DNA of 51,743 nt. It comes from a bacterium (GTDB taxonomy: Bacteria; Pseudomonadota; Alphaproteobacteria; Sphingomonadales; Sphingomonadaceae). Position numbers and translations under genes: made by a program. Below are positions 18,111 through 27,126 of the stretch, piece after piece. Position 1 is the stretch's first letter; each line of letters begins with the position of its first letter. The stretch spans positions 1-51,743 of the forward strand of contig JAVBXL010000039.1 of NCBI GenBank assembly GCA_030824575.1. Direction: 5' to 3'. The notes beneath the pieces are model-generated. The model did no database searches, was not told where the DNA came from, and saw nothing but the letters and a program-made list of their open reading frames with translations.

Positions 18111-19109
18111 ATGATCATGCACGCCATAACCAATGACGAACCGGGGCGTATCGCCGCCCTGCAACGCTACGAAATTCTGGACACCCCGGTCGAAGGCGCG
18201 TTCGACAAGGTGACCAACCTGGTGCGCGCTTTGTTCGGCGTGCCGATCTCCGCCGTGTCGCTGATCGACAAGGACCGGCAATGGTTCAAGTCGATCGCCG
18301 GGCTGGATGTATCCGCCACCCCGCGCAGCATCGCCTTTTGCGATCATACGATCCGTCAGGACGAACCGCTAGTCATCACCGATGCGCACGAAGATCCCCG
18401 GTTTCGCAACAATCCGCTGGTGACGGGCGATCCGGGCATCCGCAGCTATGCCGGTGTGCCGCTGCGCACGCCCGACGGCTATAATATCGGGTCGCTGTGC
18501 GCCATCGACACCCGCGCCCGCGACTTTCCGCCCGAACAGATGGAGATATTGAAGGGCCTGGCCCCGATCGTGGTCGAACAGATGGAGTTGCGGCTGCTCG
18601 CCGAGCGCGATCATCTGAGCGGCGCGCTCACCCGGCGCGCCTTCGTCGCCGAAATCGACAAGCGGATCGCGCTGTTCGTCCGGCATCAGCGGCCGGCCGC
18701 GCTGATCCTGCTCGACATCGATCATTTCAAGCTGATCAACGACACGCACGGCCATCCGGTCGGCGACCGCGTGATCGAGGCGGTGGCGGCGCGCTGCGCC
18801 AGCCTGTCGCGCCCCAGCGATTCGCTCGGCCGGATCGGCGGCGAGGAGTTCGGGCTGCTGCTGCCCGAAACCAGCGAGGGTGACGCGCTGGCAGCGGCGC
18901 GCCGTTTCTGCGCGGCGATCGAGGATCTGTGCATCCCGCATGATCCGCCGCTGCGCGTCACCGCCAGCTTTGGCGTGGCGGCGATCGGTCCGGGCCGCAT
19001 GACCAGCCAGGATTGGCTCGCCGCCGCCGATGCGGCGCTCTATGCCGCCAAGCGCAGCGGCCGCAACCGGGCAGTGCTGGCCCCGATCGAGGCAATCCGC
19101 GCGGCTTGA
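18111..19109 (+). CDS. GAF-GGDEF diguanylate cyclase
   Basis: The 332-residue protein has an N-terminal GAF sensor domain (about residues 10–165, with FGVPISAVSLIDKDRQWFKS and the CDHTI segment) and a C-terminal GGDEF domain (about 170–330). The active-site motif reads GGEEF at 243–247, which is compatible with activity, and an inhibitory RxxD site (R234, D237) sits five residues before it. It should make cyclic di-GMP from two GTP and be product-inhibited. No transmembrane segment is visible, so it is cytosolic. The start is ATG 18111, with a second ATG at 18117 possible; the open frame extends to 17994. The GAF ligand is unknown. Confidence 0.88.
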   Translation: MIMHAITNDEPGRIAALQRYEILDTPVEGAFDKVTNLVRALFGVPISAVSLIDKDRQWFKSIAGLDVSATPRSIAFCDHTIRQDEPLVITDAHEDPRFRNNPLVTGDPGIRSYAGVPLRTPDGYNIGSLCAIDTRARDFPPEQMEILKGLAPIVVEQMELRLLAERDHLSGALTRRAFVAEIDKRIALFVRHQRPAALILLDIDHFKLINDTHGHPVGDRVIEAVAARCASLSRPSDSLGRIGGEEFGLLLPETSEGDALAAARRFCAAIEDLCIPHDPPLRVTASFGVAAIGPGRMTSQDWLAAADAALYAAKRSGRNRAVLAPIEAIRAA

Positions 19110-19144
19110 TCTGAAAGCGGCGCAAGACACATGCCGGACATGTT

Positions 19145-19195
19145 TTGTCATCAAAATGCAATGAGAACGTAACCACTGAGTCACGCAACCGTCAT
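19145..19195 (+). promoter_or_regulatory. Candidate Pho box array
   Basis: GAGTCAC-GCAA-CCGTCAT at 19178–19195 resembles the PhoB box, two seven-base repeats spaced four apart. A further TTGTCAT at 19145–19151 lies in the same 11-base phase, 33 bases before the first core repeat. It is 44 bases upstream of the DUF2490 gene. The match is partial, so binding is a hypothesis. Confidence 0.35.
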
Positions 19196-19238
19196 AGTGG
19201 CGCGGCACCGCCAAGGCCGGCGGTGGAGATGATGCCCG

Positions 19239-19919
19239 ATGCGCCCTACCGCCATTTTTTTGCCCATGCTGGCCGTGCTCGCATGGCCTGTCGCCGCCCG
19301 TGCCAACGAGGACGCACAGCTCTGGACCACCGCCAGCGCCACGGTGAAGCTGGGCGAGCATTGGCGGCTGTCGCAGGAAGTGGTTGCGCGCTTCAGCGAC
19401 GATCGCAAGGGCCTGTACGAAATCGAATCCAACACGCTGGTCGGTTATAAATTGTCCAAGGCGGTGACGATCTGGGCGGGCTACACCCATGATCCGCAAT
19501 ATGCCGGTGGCGACTTCACCGTGATGGAGCATCGCGGCCGCCAGCAGATGACGTTTGACAATATCGCCAAGATTGGCCGCGTGTCGGTCAGCGCCCGATT
19601 GCGGATGGAAGAGCGCTGGCGCGACGGCGTAGACGGCACCGCCTGGCGGCTGCGCCCCTATGTAAAGCTGGTCATGCCCTTTCGAGAAGGCAGCAAGACC
19701 GCGCTGGTGCTGAGCCATGAAAGCTTTTTCGACCTTAACAAGACCAATTTCCAGCGGGTCCAGGGTGAGGAGCGGATGCGCAACATGATCGCCATCACGA
19801 CGCCGGTGGCGAAGAATGTGAATGCTGAAATCGGCTATCTGCACCAGCATGGTTTCCGCCCCGCGGCTGATGACAGCAACGACAATGTCGCCTCGCTCTC
19901 GCTGAGCTTCAGTTTCTGA
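19239..19919 (+). CDS. DUF2490 outer-membrane protein
   Basis: The 226-residue product starts with a signal peptide (about residues 1–22, cleavage near ARA-NED). A beta-strand-rich region in the DUF2490 style follows (LWTTASATVKLGEHWRLSQE; YKLSKAVTIWAGYTHDP; RMEERW). It ends in SLSLSFSF with terminal phenylalanine, typical of outer-membrane barrels. DUF2490 proteins are predicted outer-membrane proteins of unknown role. A Pho-box-like repeat upstream may link it to phosphate limitation. It stands alone between the cyclase and biotin genes. Confidence 0.85.
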   Translation: MRPTAIFLPMLAVLAWPVAARANEDAQLWTTASATVKLGEHWRLSQEVVARFSDDRKGLYEIESNTLVGYKLSKAVTIWAGYTHDPQYAGGDFTVMEHRGRQQMTFDNIAKIGRVSVSARLRMEERWRDGVDGTAWRLRPYVKLVMPFREGSKTALVLSHESFFDLNKTNFQRVQGEERMRNMIAITTPVAKNVNAEIGYLHQHGFRPAADDSNDNVASLSLSFSF

Positions 19920-19987
19920 GCGCCGGGGCAGCGCAGACCGTTCCACCCCCGCTTGCCGCCTCCCCCGGCCGGGCCTATAGGCGCGGC

Positions 19988-21112
19988 ATGACCGCCGAAC
20001 CCTTCGCCAAGCAACTCGCCGCGCTGGAGTCGCGCGGGCGGTTGCGTCGCCTTATCTCCCGTTCAGGGCGTGATTTCGCCTCCAACGACTATCTGGGCCT
20101 GGCCGGCGATCCGATGATCGCGCAGGCCGTGGCTGACGCGATCGGGCGGGGCGTGCCGGTGGGCTCTGGCGGGTCGCGGTTGCTCCGCGGCAATGCGCCC
20201 GAACATGAAGGGCTGGAGGCCAAGGCCGCCGATTTTTTCCGCACCCAGGCCGCTTTGTTCGTCGCCAATGGCTATATCGGCAATCTGGCGCTGTTTTCCA
20301 CCCTGCCCCAGCGCGGCGACCTGATCGTCGCGGACGAACTGATCCATGCCAGCGCCCATGACGGCATCCGCATGAGCAAGGCCGCCACGGTGTTCGCGCG
20401 GCATAATGACGTGCAGAGCTTCGCCGACCTGATCGCCGCCTGGCGCAAGGAAGGCGGCAAGGGGCGGATCTGGATCGCGGTGGAAACGCTCTATTCGATG
20501 GATGGCGACGTCGCGCCGCTCGCCGACCTCGCCAAGCTGGCCGCGACCCATGGCGCGATGCTGTTGCTGGACGAAGCGCATGGCACCGGCGTTTTCGGGC
20601 CGGGCGGGCGCGGCCTGTCGGCTGGCCTGGACGGGCTGCACAACGTCATCACCCTGCATACCTGCGGCAAGGCGATGGGGACCGAAGGGGCGCTGATCTG
20701 CGGCCCCCGCATCCATATCGACTATCTCATCAACCGCGCCCGCGCTTTCATCTTTTCTACCGCGCCATCGCCGCTGATGGCGGTGGCGGCATCGGCCGCG
20801 CTCGACCGGATCGAGCAGGCGAGCGACCTGCGCGACCGGCTCAAGACGTTGCGGCAGGATGCGGCCGAAGCGATCTGTGCGCCGCTGGGCCTGCCATCGC
20901 CGCGCAGCCAGATCGTGCCGGTCGTGCTGTGCGAGGATATCCGTACCATGGCGGTGGCGGCCGCGTTGCAGCAGGCGGGCTTCGACGTGCGCGGCATCCG
21001 CCCGCCGACCGTGCCGTCCGGCACCAGCCGACTGCGCATATCACTGACGCTCAACGTCGGTCGCGCCGACGTCGCCGCGCTGGGTCAGGCGCTGCTTAAG
21101 GCGATGGCATGA
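19988..21112 (+). CDS. bioF: 8-amino-7-oxononanoate synthase
   Basis: BioF condenses pimeloyl-ACP (or CoA) with alanine to form 8-amino-7-oxononanoate, the first step in building the biotin ring system. The 374-residue protein is a PLP-dependent alpha-oxoamine synthase. The conserved LLDEAHGTGVFGPGGRG loop holds the aspartate that contacts the cofactor, and K228 in HTCGKAMGTEGA is the PLP lysine. The N-terminal segment NDYLGLAGDP is a family signature. It overlaps bioD by four bases (ATGA), so the two are coupled. No bioB or bioC is present in the window, and bioA is 6 kb away. Confidence 0.93.
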   Translation: MTAEPFAKQLAALESRGRLRRLISRSGRDFASNDYLGLAGDPMIAQAVADAIGRGVPVGSGGSRLLRGNAPEHEGLEAKAADFFRTQAALFVANGYIGNLALFSTLPQRGDLIVADELIHASAHDGIRMSKAATVFARHNDVQSFADLIAAWRKEGGKGRIWIAVETLYSMDGDVAPLADLAKLAATHGAMLLLDEAHGTGVFGPGGRGLSAGLDGLHNVITLHTCGKAMGTEGALICGPRIHIDYLINRARAFIFSTAPSPLMAVAASAALDRIEQASDLRDRLKTLRQDAAEAICAPLGLPSPRSQIVPVVLCEDIRTMAVAAALQQAGFDVRGIRPPTVPSGTSRLRISLTLNVGRADVAALGQALLKAMA

Positions 21113-21741
21113 GCGTGCTGGTCGTCACCGGAACGGACACCGGCATCGGCAAGACGGTGTTCGCCGCCGGCCTGGCCGGAGCGCTGGGCGCGCATTATTG
21201 GAAGCCGATCCAGGCCGGGGTCGATCCGGAAGGCGACAAGGAAACCGTCGCCGCCCTGTCCGGCCTGCCTGCAACGCATATCCTGCCCGAAGCCTTTCGC
21301 CTGACCACCCCCGCCTCCCCCCATCTCGCCGCGCGGATCGACGGCGTGGCGATCGGGCTGGACCAGTTGGCGCTGCCGCAGGTGGACGGGCCGCTGGTGG
21401 TCGAAGGCGCGGGCGGCGTGCTGGTGCCGATTTCCGAAACGCTGCTGATGGCGGATCTGTTCGCACATTGGCGCGCGCCGGTGATCCTGTGCGCCCGCAC
21501 CGGCCTTGGTACGATCAACCACAGCCTGCTAAGTATCGAGGCGTTGCGGTCGCGTGGCGTGCACGTGGCGGGCATTGCCTTCATCGGCGACGCGCATGAC
21601 GAAAATGAGCGGATCGTCCCGCAACTGGCGGGCGTTCCGTCGCTCGGCCGCTTGCCGCATCTGGACCGCCTCGATCCCGCTACCCTGGCCGCCGCTTTCG
21701 TGGCCCACATCCGGCTTCCCGAATATTTCAACGGTCGATAA
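21109..21741 (+). CDS. bioD: Dethiobiotin synthetase
   Basis: BioD closes the ureido ring of dethiobiotin from 7,8-diaminononanoate, CO2 and ATP. The 210-residue protein begins with the Walker A motif GTDTGIGKT (residues 8–16) followed by the family's YWKPIQAG segment with the substrate-binding lysine. The EGAGGVLVPI motif near residue 100 and the CARTGLGTINHSLLS segment are also diagnostic. It starts within the bioF stop and so depends on bioF translation. Its own substrate maker, bioA, is encoded separately at 27.1 kb. Confidence 0.93.
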   Translation: MSVLVVTGTDTGIGKTVFAAGLAGALGAHYWKPIQAGVDPEGDKETVAALSGLPATHILPEAFRLTTPASPHLAARIDGVAIGLDQLALPQVDGPLVVEGAGGVLVPISETLLMADLFAHWRAPVILCARTGLGTINHSLLSIEALRSRGVHVAGIAFIGDAHDENERIVPQLAGVPSLGRLPHLDRLDPATLAAAFVAHIRLPEYFNGR

Positions 21742-21846
21742 TTTTCGACCAACGACATGGACTTCATGGTTGGACGGGCGTTCAAGTCCGCGTCAGAAGG
21801 AACGGCCCAAGGTCGTTCGCCCTATATGATGCAAGGGATGCAGCCC

Positions 21847-23898
21847 ATGAAAACCCTCCTCCTCGGCGCGGCCGCCACGGCGCTGGCCCTGGCCGCCACC
21901 ATGGCGCAGGCCGACCAGCCGACGACGCCTTCTACAGCCCCCGCCCCCGCGACCGCCGCCAAGCCGACCTATGGCAGCTATGGCTTCGACGCCGCGGGCA
22001 TGGACCCGTCGGTCAAGCCGGGCGACGATTTCTACGACTATGCCAACGGCACATGGGCGAAGAACACGCCAATCCCCGCCGACAAGTCCAATTATGGCGC
22101 GTTCAACACGCTGGACGACCTGTCGCGCACGCGGACCAAGGCGATATTGGAAAACGCGCAGAAGGATAGCGGCAGCAAGATCGGCAACGCCTATGCCGCC
22201 TATATGGACGGCGCCACGGTCGAGGCGAAGGGGCTGGCCCCGATCAAGCCGTGGCTGGACGAGGTCAAGAGCGTCACCGACCTGGCCGGCTATGCCAAGG
22301 TCGCGGCCAAGGGCGCGCGCGCCGGCGTGCCCGGCCCGTTCCGCTTCTATGTGGGGCAGGACGACAAAGACCCCGAAACCTATATCCTGGCGATGAGCCA
22401 GAGCGGCCTGGGCCTGCCCGACCGCGACTATTATCTGGACCAGGGCGAGAAGATGGCGGCGATCCGCACCGCCTATGTCGCGCATCTGGAAAAGATGCTG
22501 ACCCTGGCCGGCGAAAGCGACGCCAAGGCGCGCGCCGCAGCGCTGATGGCGTTCGAAACCGAGATCGCCAAGGTCCATTGGAGCCAGGTCGAAAGCCGCG
22601 ACGCCGACAAGACCTATAATAAGATGACGCTGGCCCAATTGCAGAAGGCCGCGCCCGGTTTCGACTTCGCCACCTATTATAAGGCGAACGGCCTGACCCC
22701 CGCCAGCCTGCTGGTCGCCCAGCCCAGCGCCGTGACCGGTGAAGCCGCGCTGATCGCCAAGACACCGATCGGGGTTCTGAAGGACGCGTTGATGCTGTCC
22801 AGCCTGCATGCCTATGCCGGCTATCTGCCCGATAGCGTCGCCAATGCCGACTTCGCCTTTTACGGCACCACCCTGTCGGGCACGCCGGAGCGCGAGGAAC
22901 GGTGGAAGCGCGGCGTTACCTTCCTCAAGGAATCGCTCGGCGAGGAAGTCGGCAAAGTCTATGTCGCCCAATATTTTCCGCCCGAAACCAAGGCGGCGAT
23001 GGATGTGCTGGTCAAGAATGTCCTGTCCGCCATGGGCCGACGCATCGACGGCCTGCCGTGGATGAGTGACACGGCCAAGGCGCGCGCCCACAAAAAGCTG
23101 GCTGCCTTCACGCCCAAGATCGGCTATCCCGACAAGTGGCGCGATTATGACGGGTTGACGATCAAGCGCGACGACCTGCTGGGCAATGCGCAGCGGTCGA
23201 ACCAGTTCGAATTCGACTATAATATCGGGAAGCTTGGCAAGCCCATCTATCGCTGGGAATGGGGCATGACCCCGATGGAAATCAACGCCTACGCCAATTT
23301 CGGCATGGTCGAGATCGTGTTCCCCGCCGCCATCCTGCAACCGCCCTTCTTCGATCCCAAGGCGGACCCTGCGGTCAATTATGGCGGCATCGGCGCGGTG
23401 ATCGGCCATGAACTGAGCCATCATTTCGATGATCAGGGCGCGAAATATGACGAAACGGGCAAGCTCAACCAGTGGTGGACCGACCAGGACGTCGCCAATT
23501 TCAAGGCACTGACCACCAAGCTCGGCACGCAATATGACGCCTATGAGCCCTTCCCCGGCGCGCATGTGAAGGGCGCCTTCACCATGGGCGAGAATATCGG
23601 CGACCTGGGCGGCCTGGCGGTCGCGCTCGACGCCTATCATGCCTCGCTGGGCAGGAAGGCCGCGCCGGTGATCGACGGCATGACCGGCGACCAGCGCTTC
23701 TTCCTGGGCTGGGCGCAGGTGTGGCGGCGCAATTATCGCGAAGCGAATCTGCGCCAGCGACTGGTCACCGATCCGCACGCGCCGTCGCAATATCGCGCCG
23801 ACATCGTGCGCAATTTCGATGCCTGGTATGATGCATTCAAGCCTGCGCCGGGCGGCAAAATCTATCTGGCACCCAAGGATCGCGTGAAGATTTGGTAA
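21847..23898 (+). CDS. M13 family zinc metallopeptidase
   Basis: The 683-residue protein has a signal peptide (about residues 1–22, ending MAQA) and belongs to the neprilysin-like M13 family. The zinc site is complete: H521-E-L-S-H525 within VIGHELSHHFDDQG, and E582 and D586 in ENIGDLGG. The N-terminal segment PGDDFYDYANGTW and the C-terminal VKIW are family hallmarks. It is likely exported to the periplasm and cleaves peptides. ATG 21847 is preferred because an AAGGG ribosome binding site ends nine bases before it; starts at 21838 and further upstream fit less well. It is followed by a 15-bp perfect hairpin. Confidence 0.92.
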   Translation: MKTLLLGAAATALALAATMAQADQPTTPSTAPAPATAAKPTYGSYGFDAAGMDPSVKPGDDFYDYANGTWAKNTPIPADKSNYGAFNTLDDLSRTRTKAILENAQKDSGSKIGNAYAAYMDGATVEAKGLAPIKPWLDEVKSVTDLAGYAKVAAKGARAGVPGPFRFYVGQDDKDPETYILAMSQSGLGLPDRDYYLDQGEKMAAIRTAYVAHLEKMLTLAGESDAKARAAALMAFETEIAKVHWSQVESRDADKTYNKMTLAQLQKAAPGFDFATYYKANGLTPASLLVAQPSAVTGEAALIAKTPIGVLKDALMLSSLHAYAGYLPDSVANADFAFYGTTLSGTPEREERWKRGVTFLKESLGEEVGKVYVAQYFPPETKAAMDVLVKNVLSAMGRRIDGLPWMSDTAKARAHKKLAAFTPKIGYPDKWRDYDGLTIKRDDLLGNAQRSNQFEFDYNIGKLGKPIYRWEWGMTPMEINAYANFGMVEIVFPAAILQPPFFDPKADPAVNYGGIGAVIGHELSHHFDDQGAKYDETGKLNQWWTDQDVANFKALTTKLGTQYDAYEPFPGAHVKGAFTMGENIGDLGGLAVALDAYHASLGRKAAPVIDGMTGDQRFFLGWAQVWRRNYREANLRQRLVTDPHAPSQYRADIVRNFDAWYDAFKPAPGGKIYLAPKDRVKIW

Positions 23899-23903
23899 GC
23901 GAT

Positions 23904-23945
23904 GACGATCGGCCCGGACCGTTTTGGGGATCCGGGCCGATCGTC
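23904..23945 (+). terminator. Perfect 15-bp hairpin after M13 peptidase gene
   Basis: GACGATCGGCCCGGA and TCCGGGCCGATCGTC form a perfect inverted repeat with a 12-base loop (includes TTTT), five bases after the peptidase stop. No T-run follows, so it may be a structure that protects the 3' end or a factor-assisted terminator. Confidence 0.6.
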
Positions 23946-24060
23946 CGTTCGCATCTGCGAACGGCGCTGCGGCGGATCGCGCCTGTGGCAGGACGAGCTG
24001 TTTTGCCGAGTCTCGTTATCCCTCGAATCCCACAACTCGCCGTTCAGCCCTCGCCTGCCC

Positions 24061-24086
24061 GGAACGATTCCAACCCTTTGGTCGTC
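24061..24086 (+). promoter_or_regulatory. Candidate EcfG-type general stress promoter
   Basis: GGAAC, 17 bases, then CGTC. The alphaproteobacterial general stress sigma factor EcfG recognises GGAAC-N16/17-CGTT; only the last base differs. Transcription would begin about 30 bases before the TTG start of the DUF4168 gene. Inferred from motif similarity only. Confidence 0.4.
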
Positions 24087-24121
24087 TGTTCATCAGTATT
24101 TCGGTCAAGAGGAGAAGAAAG

Positions 24122-24547
24122 TTGACGGGTCTCAACACCAGTAAATTTCTGAAAGCAGGCATTGCGTCGATCGCGCTGTTCGCCGCTTACCCCGCCCTTG
24201 CGCAGGATGCCGCTGCCCCTGCAGCACCAGCCACACCCGCGGCACCGGCCGCGCCCGCAGCAGGTGCCAGCAATTTCAGCGACGGCGACATCAAGCTGTT
24301 CGCCGCCGCTGCGGTCGAAGTGACCAAGATCCAGTCGGATGCATCGATCGCCGAGGCCGAAAAGCAGCCCAAGATGCTGGCCGCGTTGCAGGCGTCCGGC
24401 CTGCCGCCCGAAAAGTTCAATCAGATCGGGCAGGCCGCGGCTGCAGACCCAGCGCTGCAACAGCGCATCCAGGCCGCCGCGCCGCCGGCTCCGGCAGCGC
24501 CCGCTGCACCGGCAGCCCCAGCGGCTCCCGCGCAGCCGCAGCAGTAA
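24122..24547 (+). CDS. DUF4168 secreted protein
   Basis: The 141-residue product has a signal peptide (about residues 1–28, ending PALAQ), an Ala/Pro-rich linker, a DUF4168 helical core (about 52–115: FSDGDIKLFAAAAVEV and onward), and a second Ala/Pro repeat tail with AAP units. I chose the TTG at 24122 because AAGAGGAG lies seven bases before it and the signal peptide begins soon after; the frame is open to 23924 but that part lacks signal character. Its function is unknown. An EcfG-like promoter suggests stress induction. It is likely periplasmic. Confidence 0.75.
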   Translation: MTGLNTSKFLKAGIASIALFAAYPALAQDAAAPAAPATPAAPAAPAAGASNFSDGDIKLFAAAAVEVTKIQSDASIAEAEKQPKMLAALQASGLPPEKFNQIGQAAAADPALQQRIQAAAPPAPAAPAAPAAPAAPAQPQQ

Positions 24548-24554
24548 TCAGATG

Positions 24555-24586
24555 AAAAAGGCCGGTCACAGACCGGCCTTTTTTAT
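24555..24586 (+). terminator. Intrinsic terminator
   Basis: AAAAAGGCCGGTC, ACA loop, GACCGGCCTTTTTT: a perfect GC-rich stem of eight pairs extended by A-T pairs and a T6 tract, eight bases after the DUF4168 stop. Classical rho-independent shape. Confidence 0.92.
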
Positions 24587-24679
24587 GGCGCTCCGCACCC
24601 CAGCGCGCCGGGATTGTTCCGACGGCATCGAAAAATATCGGGGGTGACGAACCATCCCCGCCACGGCTAACCTGTTGCA

Positions 24680-26491
24680 ATGCAGCAATTGGCACTTTCC
24701 ATCGCGCTCATCGGCATATTGGGGATCGGCGCCCAATGGATCGCCTGGCGCACCGGCTGGCCGGCCATCGCGCTGATGCTGGCGGCAGGGGTCATTGGCG
24801 GTCCCGTCCTTGGCCTCATCCATCCCCATGCGGTGTTTGGCGACCTGCTTGAACCGATGGTGTCGGTGGCGGTCGCGCTGATCCTGTTCGAAGGCGGCCT
24901 CAGCCTCAATTTCCGCGAATTGCGCAAGACTGACGGTGCCGTCACCCGGCTGGTGCTGCTGGGATCGCCGATCGGCTGGGTGCTAGGATCGCTGGCCTGC
25001 TATTATATCGCGGGGCTGGTGTGGCCGGTCGCGATCCTGTTCGCCGGGATATTGGTCGTCACCGGCCCAACCGTGGTGCTGCCGCTGCTGCGCCAGTCCA
25101 ATGTCGCGGCGCGGCCGCGCGCGATCCTGAAATGGGAAGCGATCGTCAACGACCCCACTGGTGCGTTGCTAGGGGTCGTCACCTACGAATATCTGCGCCG
25201 TTCGGGTGAAGGCAGCAGTTTGGCGGCGGTGATCCTGTCGCTGATCGCTGCCGCGATTGTCGCCGGGCTGATCGGCTGGCTCGCGGCGCGGGCGATCGGC
25301 TGGCTGTTCCCGCGCGGGCATGTGCCGGAATATCTCAAGGTCCCGGTGCTGCTGGTCGCCGTCATCAGCGTGTTCGTCGGATCAAACATGATCCAGCAGG
25401 AAACGGGGCTTCTCGCCGTCACGGTCATGGGCGTGGCGCTGGCCAATATGCGGCTCGATTCGCTGCGCGACATTCAGCCGTTCAAGGAAAATGTCACCGT
25501 CCTGCTGATTTCGGGTGTGTTCGTGATCCTTTCTGCCTCGCTCGACCTGGAGGTGCTGCGCCAGTTTGAATGGCGGTTCCTGGCCTTCCTGCTGGCGCTG
25601 CTGTTCCTCGTCCGCCCGGCGACGGTCTTGCTGAGCCTGGCTTTTTCGCCCGTGCCCTGGAACGAACGGCTGCTGGTCGCCTGGATCGCGCCGCGCGGCA
25701 TCGTCGCGGTGGCGATTTCGGGGCTGTTCGCGCTGCGGCTCGATCGGCTGGGCTATAGCGACGGGTCGATCCTGGTCACCCTGTCCTTTGCCGTGGTGGT
25801 GGCGACCATCGTCTTCCACGGATTTTCGATCAAGCCGGTCGCGCGCTGGCTTAAGGTGACCGGCGCGTCGGAACAGGGTTTGCTGATCGTCGGCGCCACG
25901 CCCTTCACCCTGGGCCTGGCCGCGCAGCTGCGCCAGTTGGCGGTGCCGGTGACGATCGCCGACAATAGCTGGCAGCGGCTGGCCCCTGCCCGGCATCAGG
26001 GCATAGCGACCTATCATGGCGAGATATTGTCGGAGGCGACCGAGGAGCGACTGGACCTGACCCAGTTCCAGGTGCTGGCAGCCGCGACCGATAATGAGGC
26101 TTATAACGCCCTGGTGTGCAACGAATTCGCGCCCGAAATCGGGCGTGACAATGTGCATCAGCTTGGCGACGCCAGCGACGATCATGATCCGCGCAGCCTG
26201 CCCGAATCGCTGCGCGGGCGCGCGCTGTTCGCGTCCGGCCATGGCGTGGAGGACATCATGCAGCGGGAGGAACAGGGCTGGACGTTCCGCAAGACGCGGA
26301 TCAGCGAGCAGTTCGACTATGACGCCGCGCGCGCGGCTTTGCCGCCGGAAGGCGACATGCTGCTGCTGTTGCGCAAGACCGGGGCGCTGCGCTTCTTCAC
26401 CCATGCGTCACGTCCCACCCCCCAGCCAGGCGACACGATCCTGTCCTATGTGCCGCCCGCCCAGCCCCGGCGACAAGGAGAGGAACAATGA
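24680..26491 (+). CDS. Cation:proton antiporter (NhaP/CPA1-like) with C-terminal TrkA-N-like domain
   Basis: The 603-residue protein is an inner-membrane cation/proton antiporter. The first about 400 residues form about 12 hydrophobic helices with the CPA1-type motifs VTGPTVVLPLL and KWEAIVNDPTGALL, where the ND aspartate is the expected ion-binding residue, and WIAPRGIVAVAIS. The rest (about 410–600) is a cytosolic nucleotide-binding-like domain (EQGLLIVGATPFTLGLAAQL) of the TrkA-N sort, probably regulatory. It likely exports Na+ or K+ for pH and salt balance. The stop overlaps the next gene (ATGA). Substrate specificity is inferred, not visible. Confidence 0.85.
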   Translation: MQQLALSIALIGILGIGAQWIAWRTGWPAIALMLAAGVIGGPVLGLIHPHAVFGDLLEPMVSVAVALILFEGGLSLNFRELRKTDGAVTRLVLLGSPIGWVLGSLACYYIAGLVWPVAILFAGILVVTGPTVVLPLLRQSNVAARPRAILKWEAIVNDPTGALLGVVTYEYLRRSGEGSSLAAVILSLIAAAIVAGLIGWLAARAIGWLFPRGHVPEYLKVPVLLVAVISVFVGSNMIQQETGLLAVTVMGVALANMRLDSLRDIQPFKENVTVLLISGVFVILSASLDLEVLRQFEWRFLAFLLALLFLVRPATVLLSLAFSPVPWNERLLVAWIAPRGIVAVAISGLFALRLDRLGYSDGSILVTLSFAVVVATIVFHGFSIKPVARWLKVTGASEQGLLIVGATPFTLGLAAQLRQLAVPVTIADNSWQRLAPARHQGIATYHGEILSEATEERLDLTQFQVLAAATDNEAYNALVCNEFAPEIGRDNVHQLGDASDDHDPRSLPESLRGRALFASGHGVEDIMQREEQGWTFRKTRISEQFDYDAARAALPPEGDMLLLLRKTGALRFFTHASRPTPQPGDTILSYVPPAQPRRQGEEQ

Positions 26492-27093
26492 GAAGATTTG
26501 TGCCAGCACCGATGATCCTGTGCGCCGTGCTCGCCGCCTGCCAGCCGCCCGCGACAAATGCGGGGGACGAGGCGGAGGATACGGCCAATGCCTTGGCGAA
26601 CAACGTCGCAGACAATGGCGCGGAGCCGCAACGGTCGATCCTGCGCCCCGAAGTCGTGCCCGAACCAGAAACGCCCAGAATCGAACCGGAAGAGGCGGTG
26701 ATCGGCTTCGGCGCGTCGCCCATGGCGCTGGACGAGACAGCGAAGGCGACAGTACAAACGCTGCTCGCCAGCCCGGCGATGCAGGCCGGCGGGCCGATCA
26801 CGCTGCGCGGCCATAGCGATTCGCATGGGGCCGACGGCGACAATAAGGTCGCGTCCCGCATCCGCGCCGAAAAGGTCCGCGACTATATGGTGGCAAAGGG
26901 CGTGGACAAGGCGCGCATCACCCTCATCGCGCTGGGCGAGGCCCGCCCGATCGCCCCCAATGCGCAGGAGGATGGCAGCGACGATCCCGACGGCCGGGCG
27001 AAGAATCGCCGGGTCGAAGTGACGGTCGCGCCGCCCGCCATCATCGTGCCGCCGCCGGTGGTGCCGAACGCGGCCGAAGCGGCAAAGCCATAG
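26488..27093 (+). CDS. OmpA-family lipoprotein
   Basis: The 201-residue protein has a lipoprotein signal peptide with lipobox LAAC (C18). After an acidic, low-complexity linker (about 20–70) it has an OmpA C-terminal domain (about 75–180), with the peptidoglycan-binding pattern HSDSHG, an N and R-rich helix, and DGRAKNRRVEV. It should anchor the outer membrane to the cell wall, like Pal. A Pro-rich tail follows. ATG overlaps the antiporter stop (ATGA), indicating coupled expression, though a functional link is not known. Confidence 0.85.
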   Translation: MRRFVPAPMILCAVLAACQPPATNAGDEAEDTANALANNVADNGAEPQRSILRPEVVPEPETPRIEPEEAVIGFGASPMALDETAKATVQTLLASPAMQAGGPITLRGHSDSHGADGDNKVASRIRAEKVRDYMVAKGVDKARITLIALGEARPIAPNAQEDGSDDPDGRAKNRRVEVTVAPPAIIVPPPVVPNAAEAAKP

Positions 27094-27126
27094 ATTTGGC
27101 TGGCAGGGCGGCTTAAGGAAGGCGTC

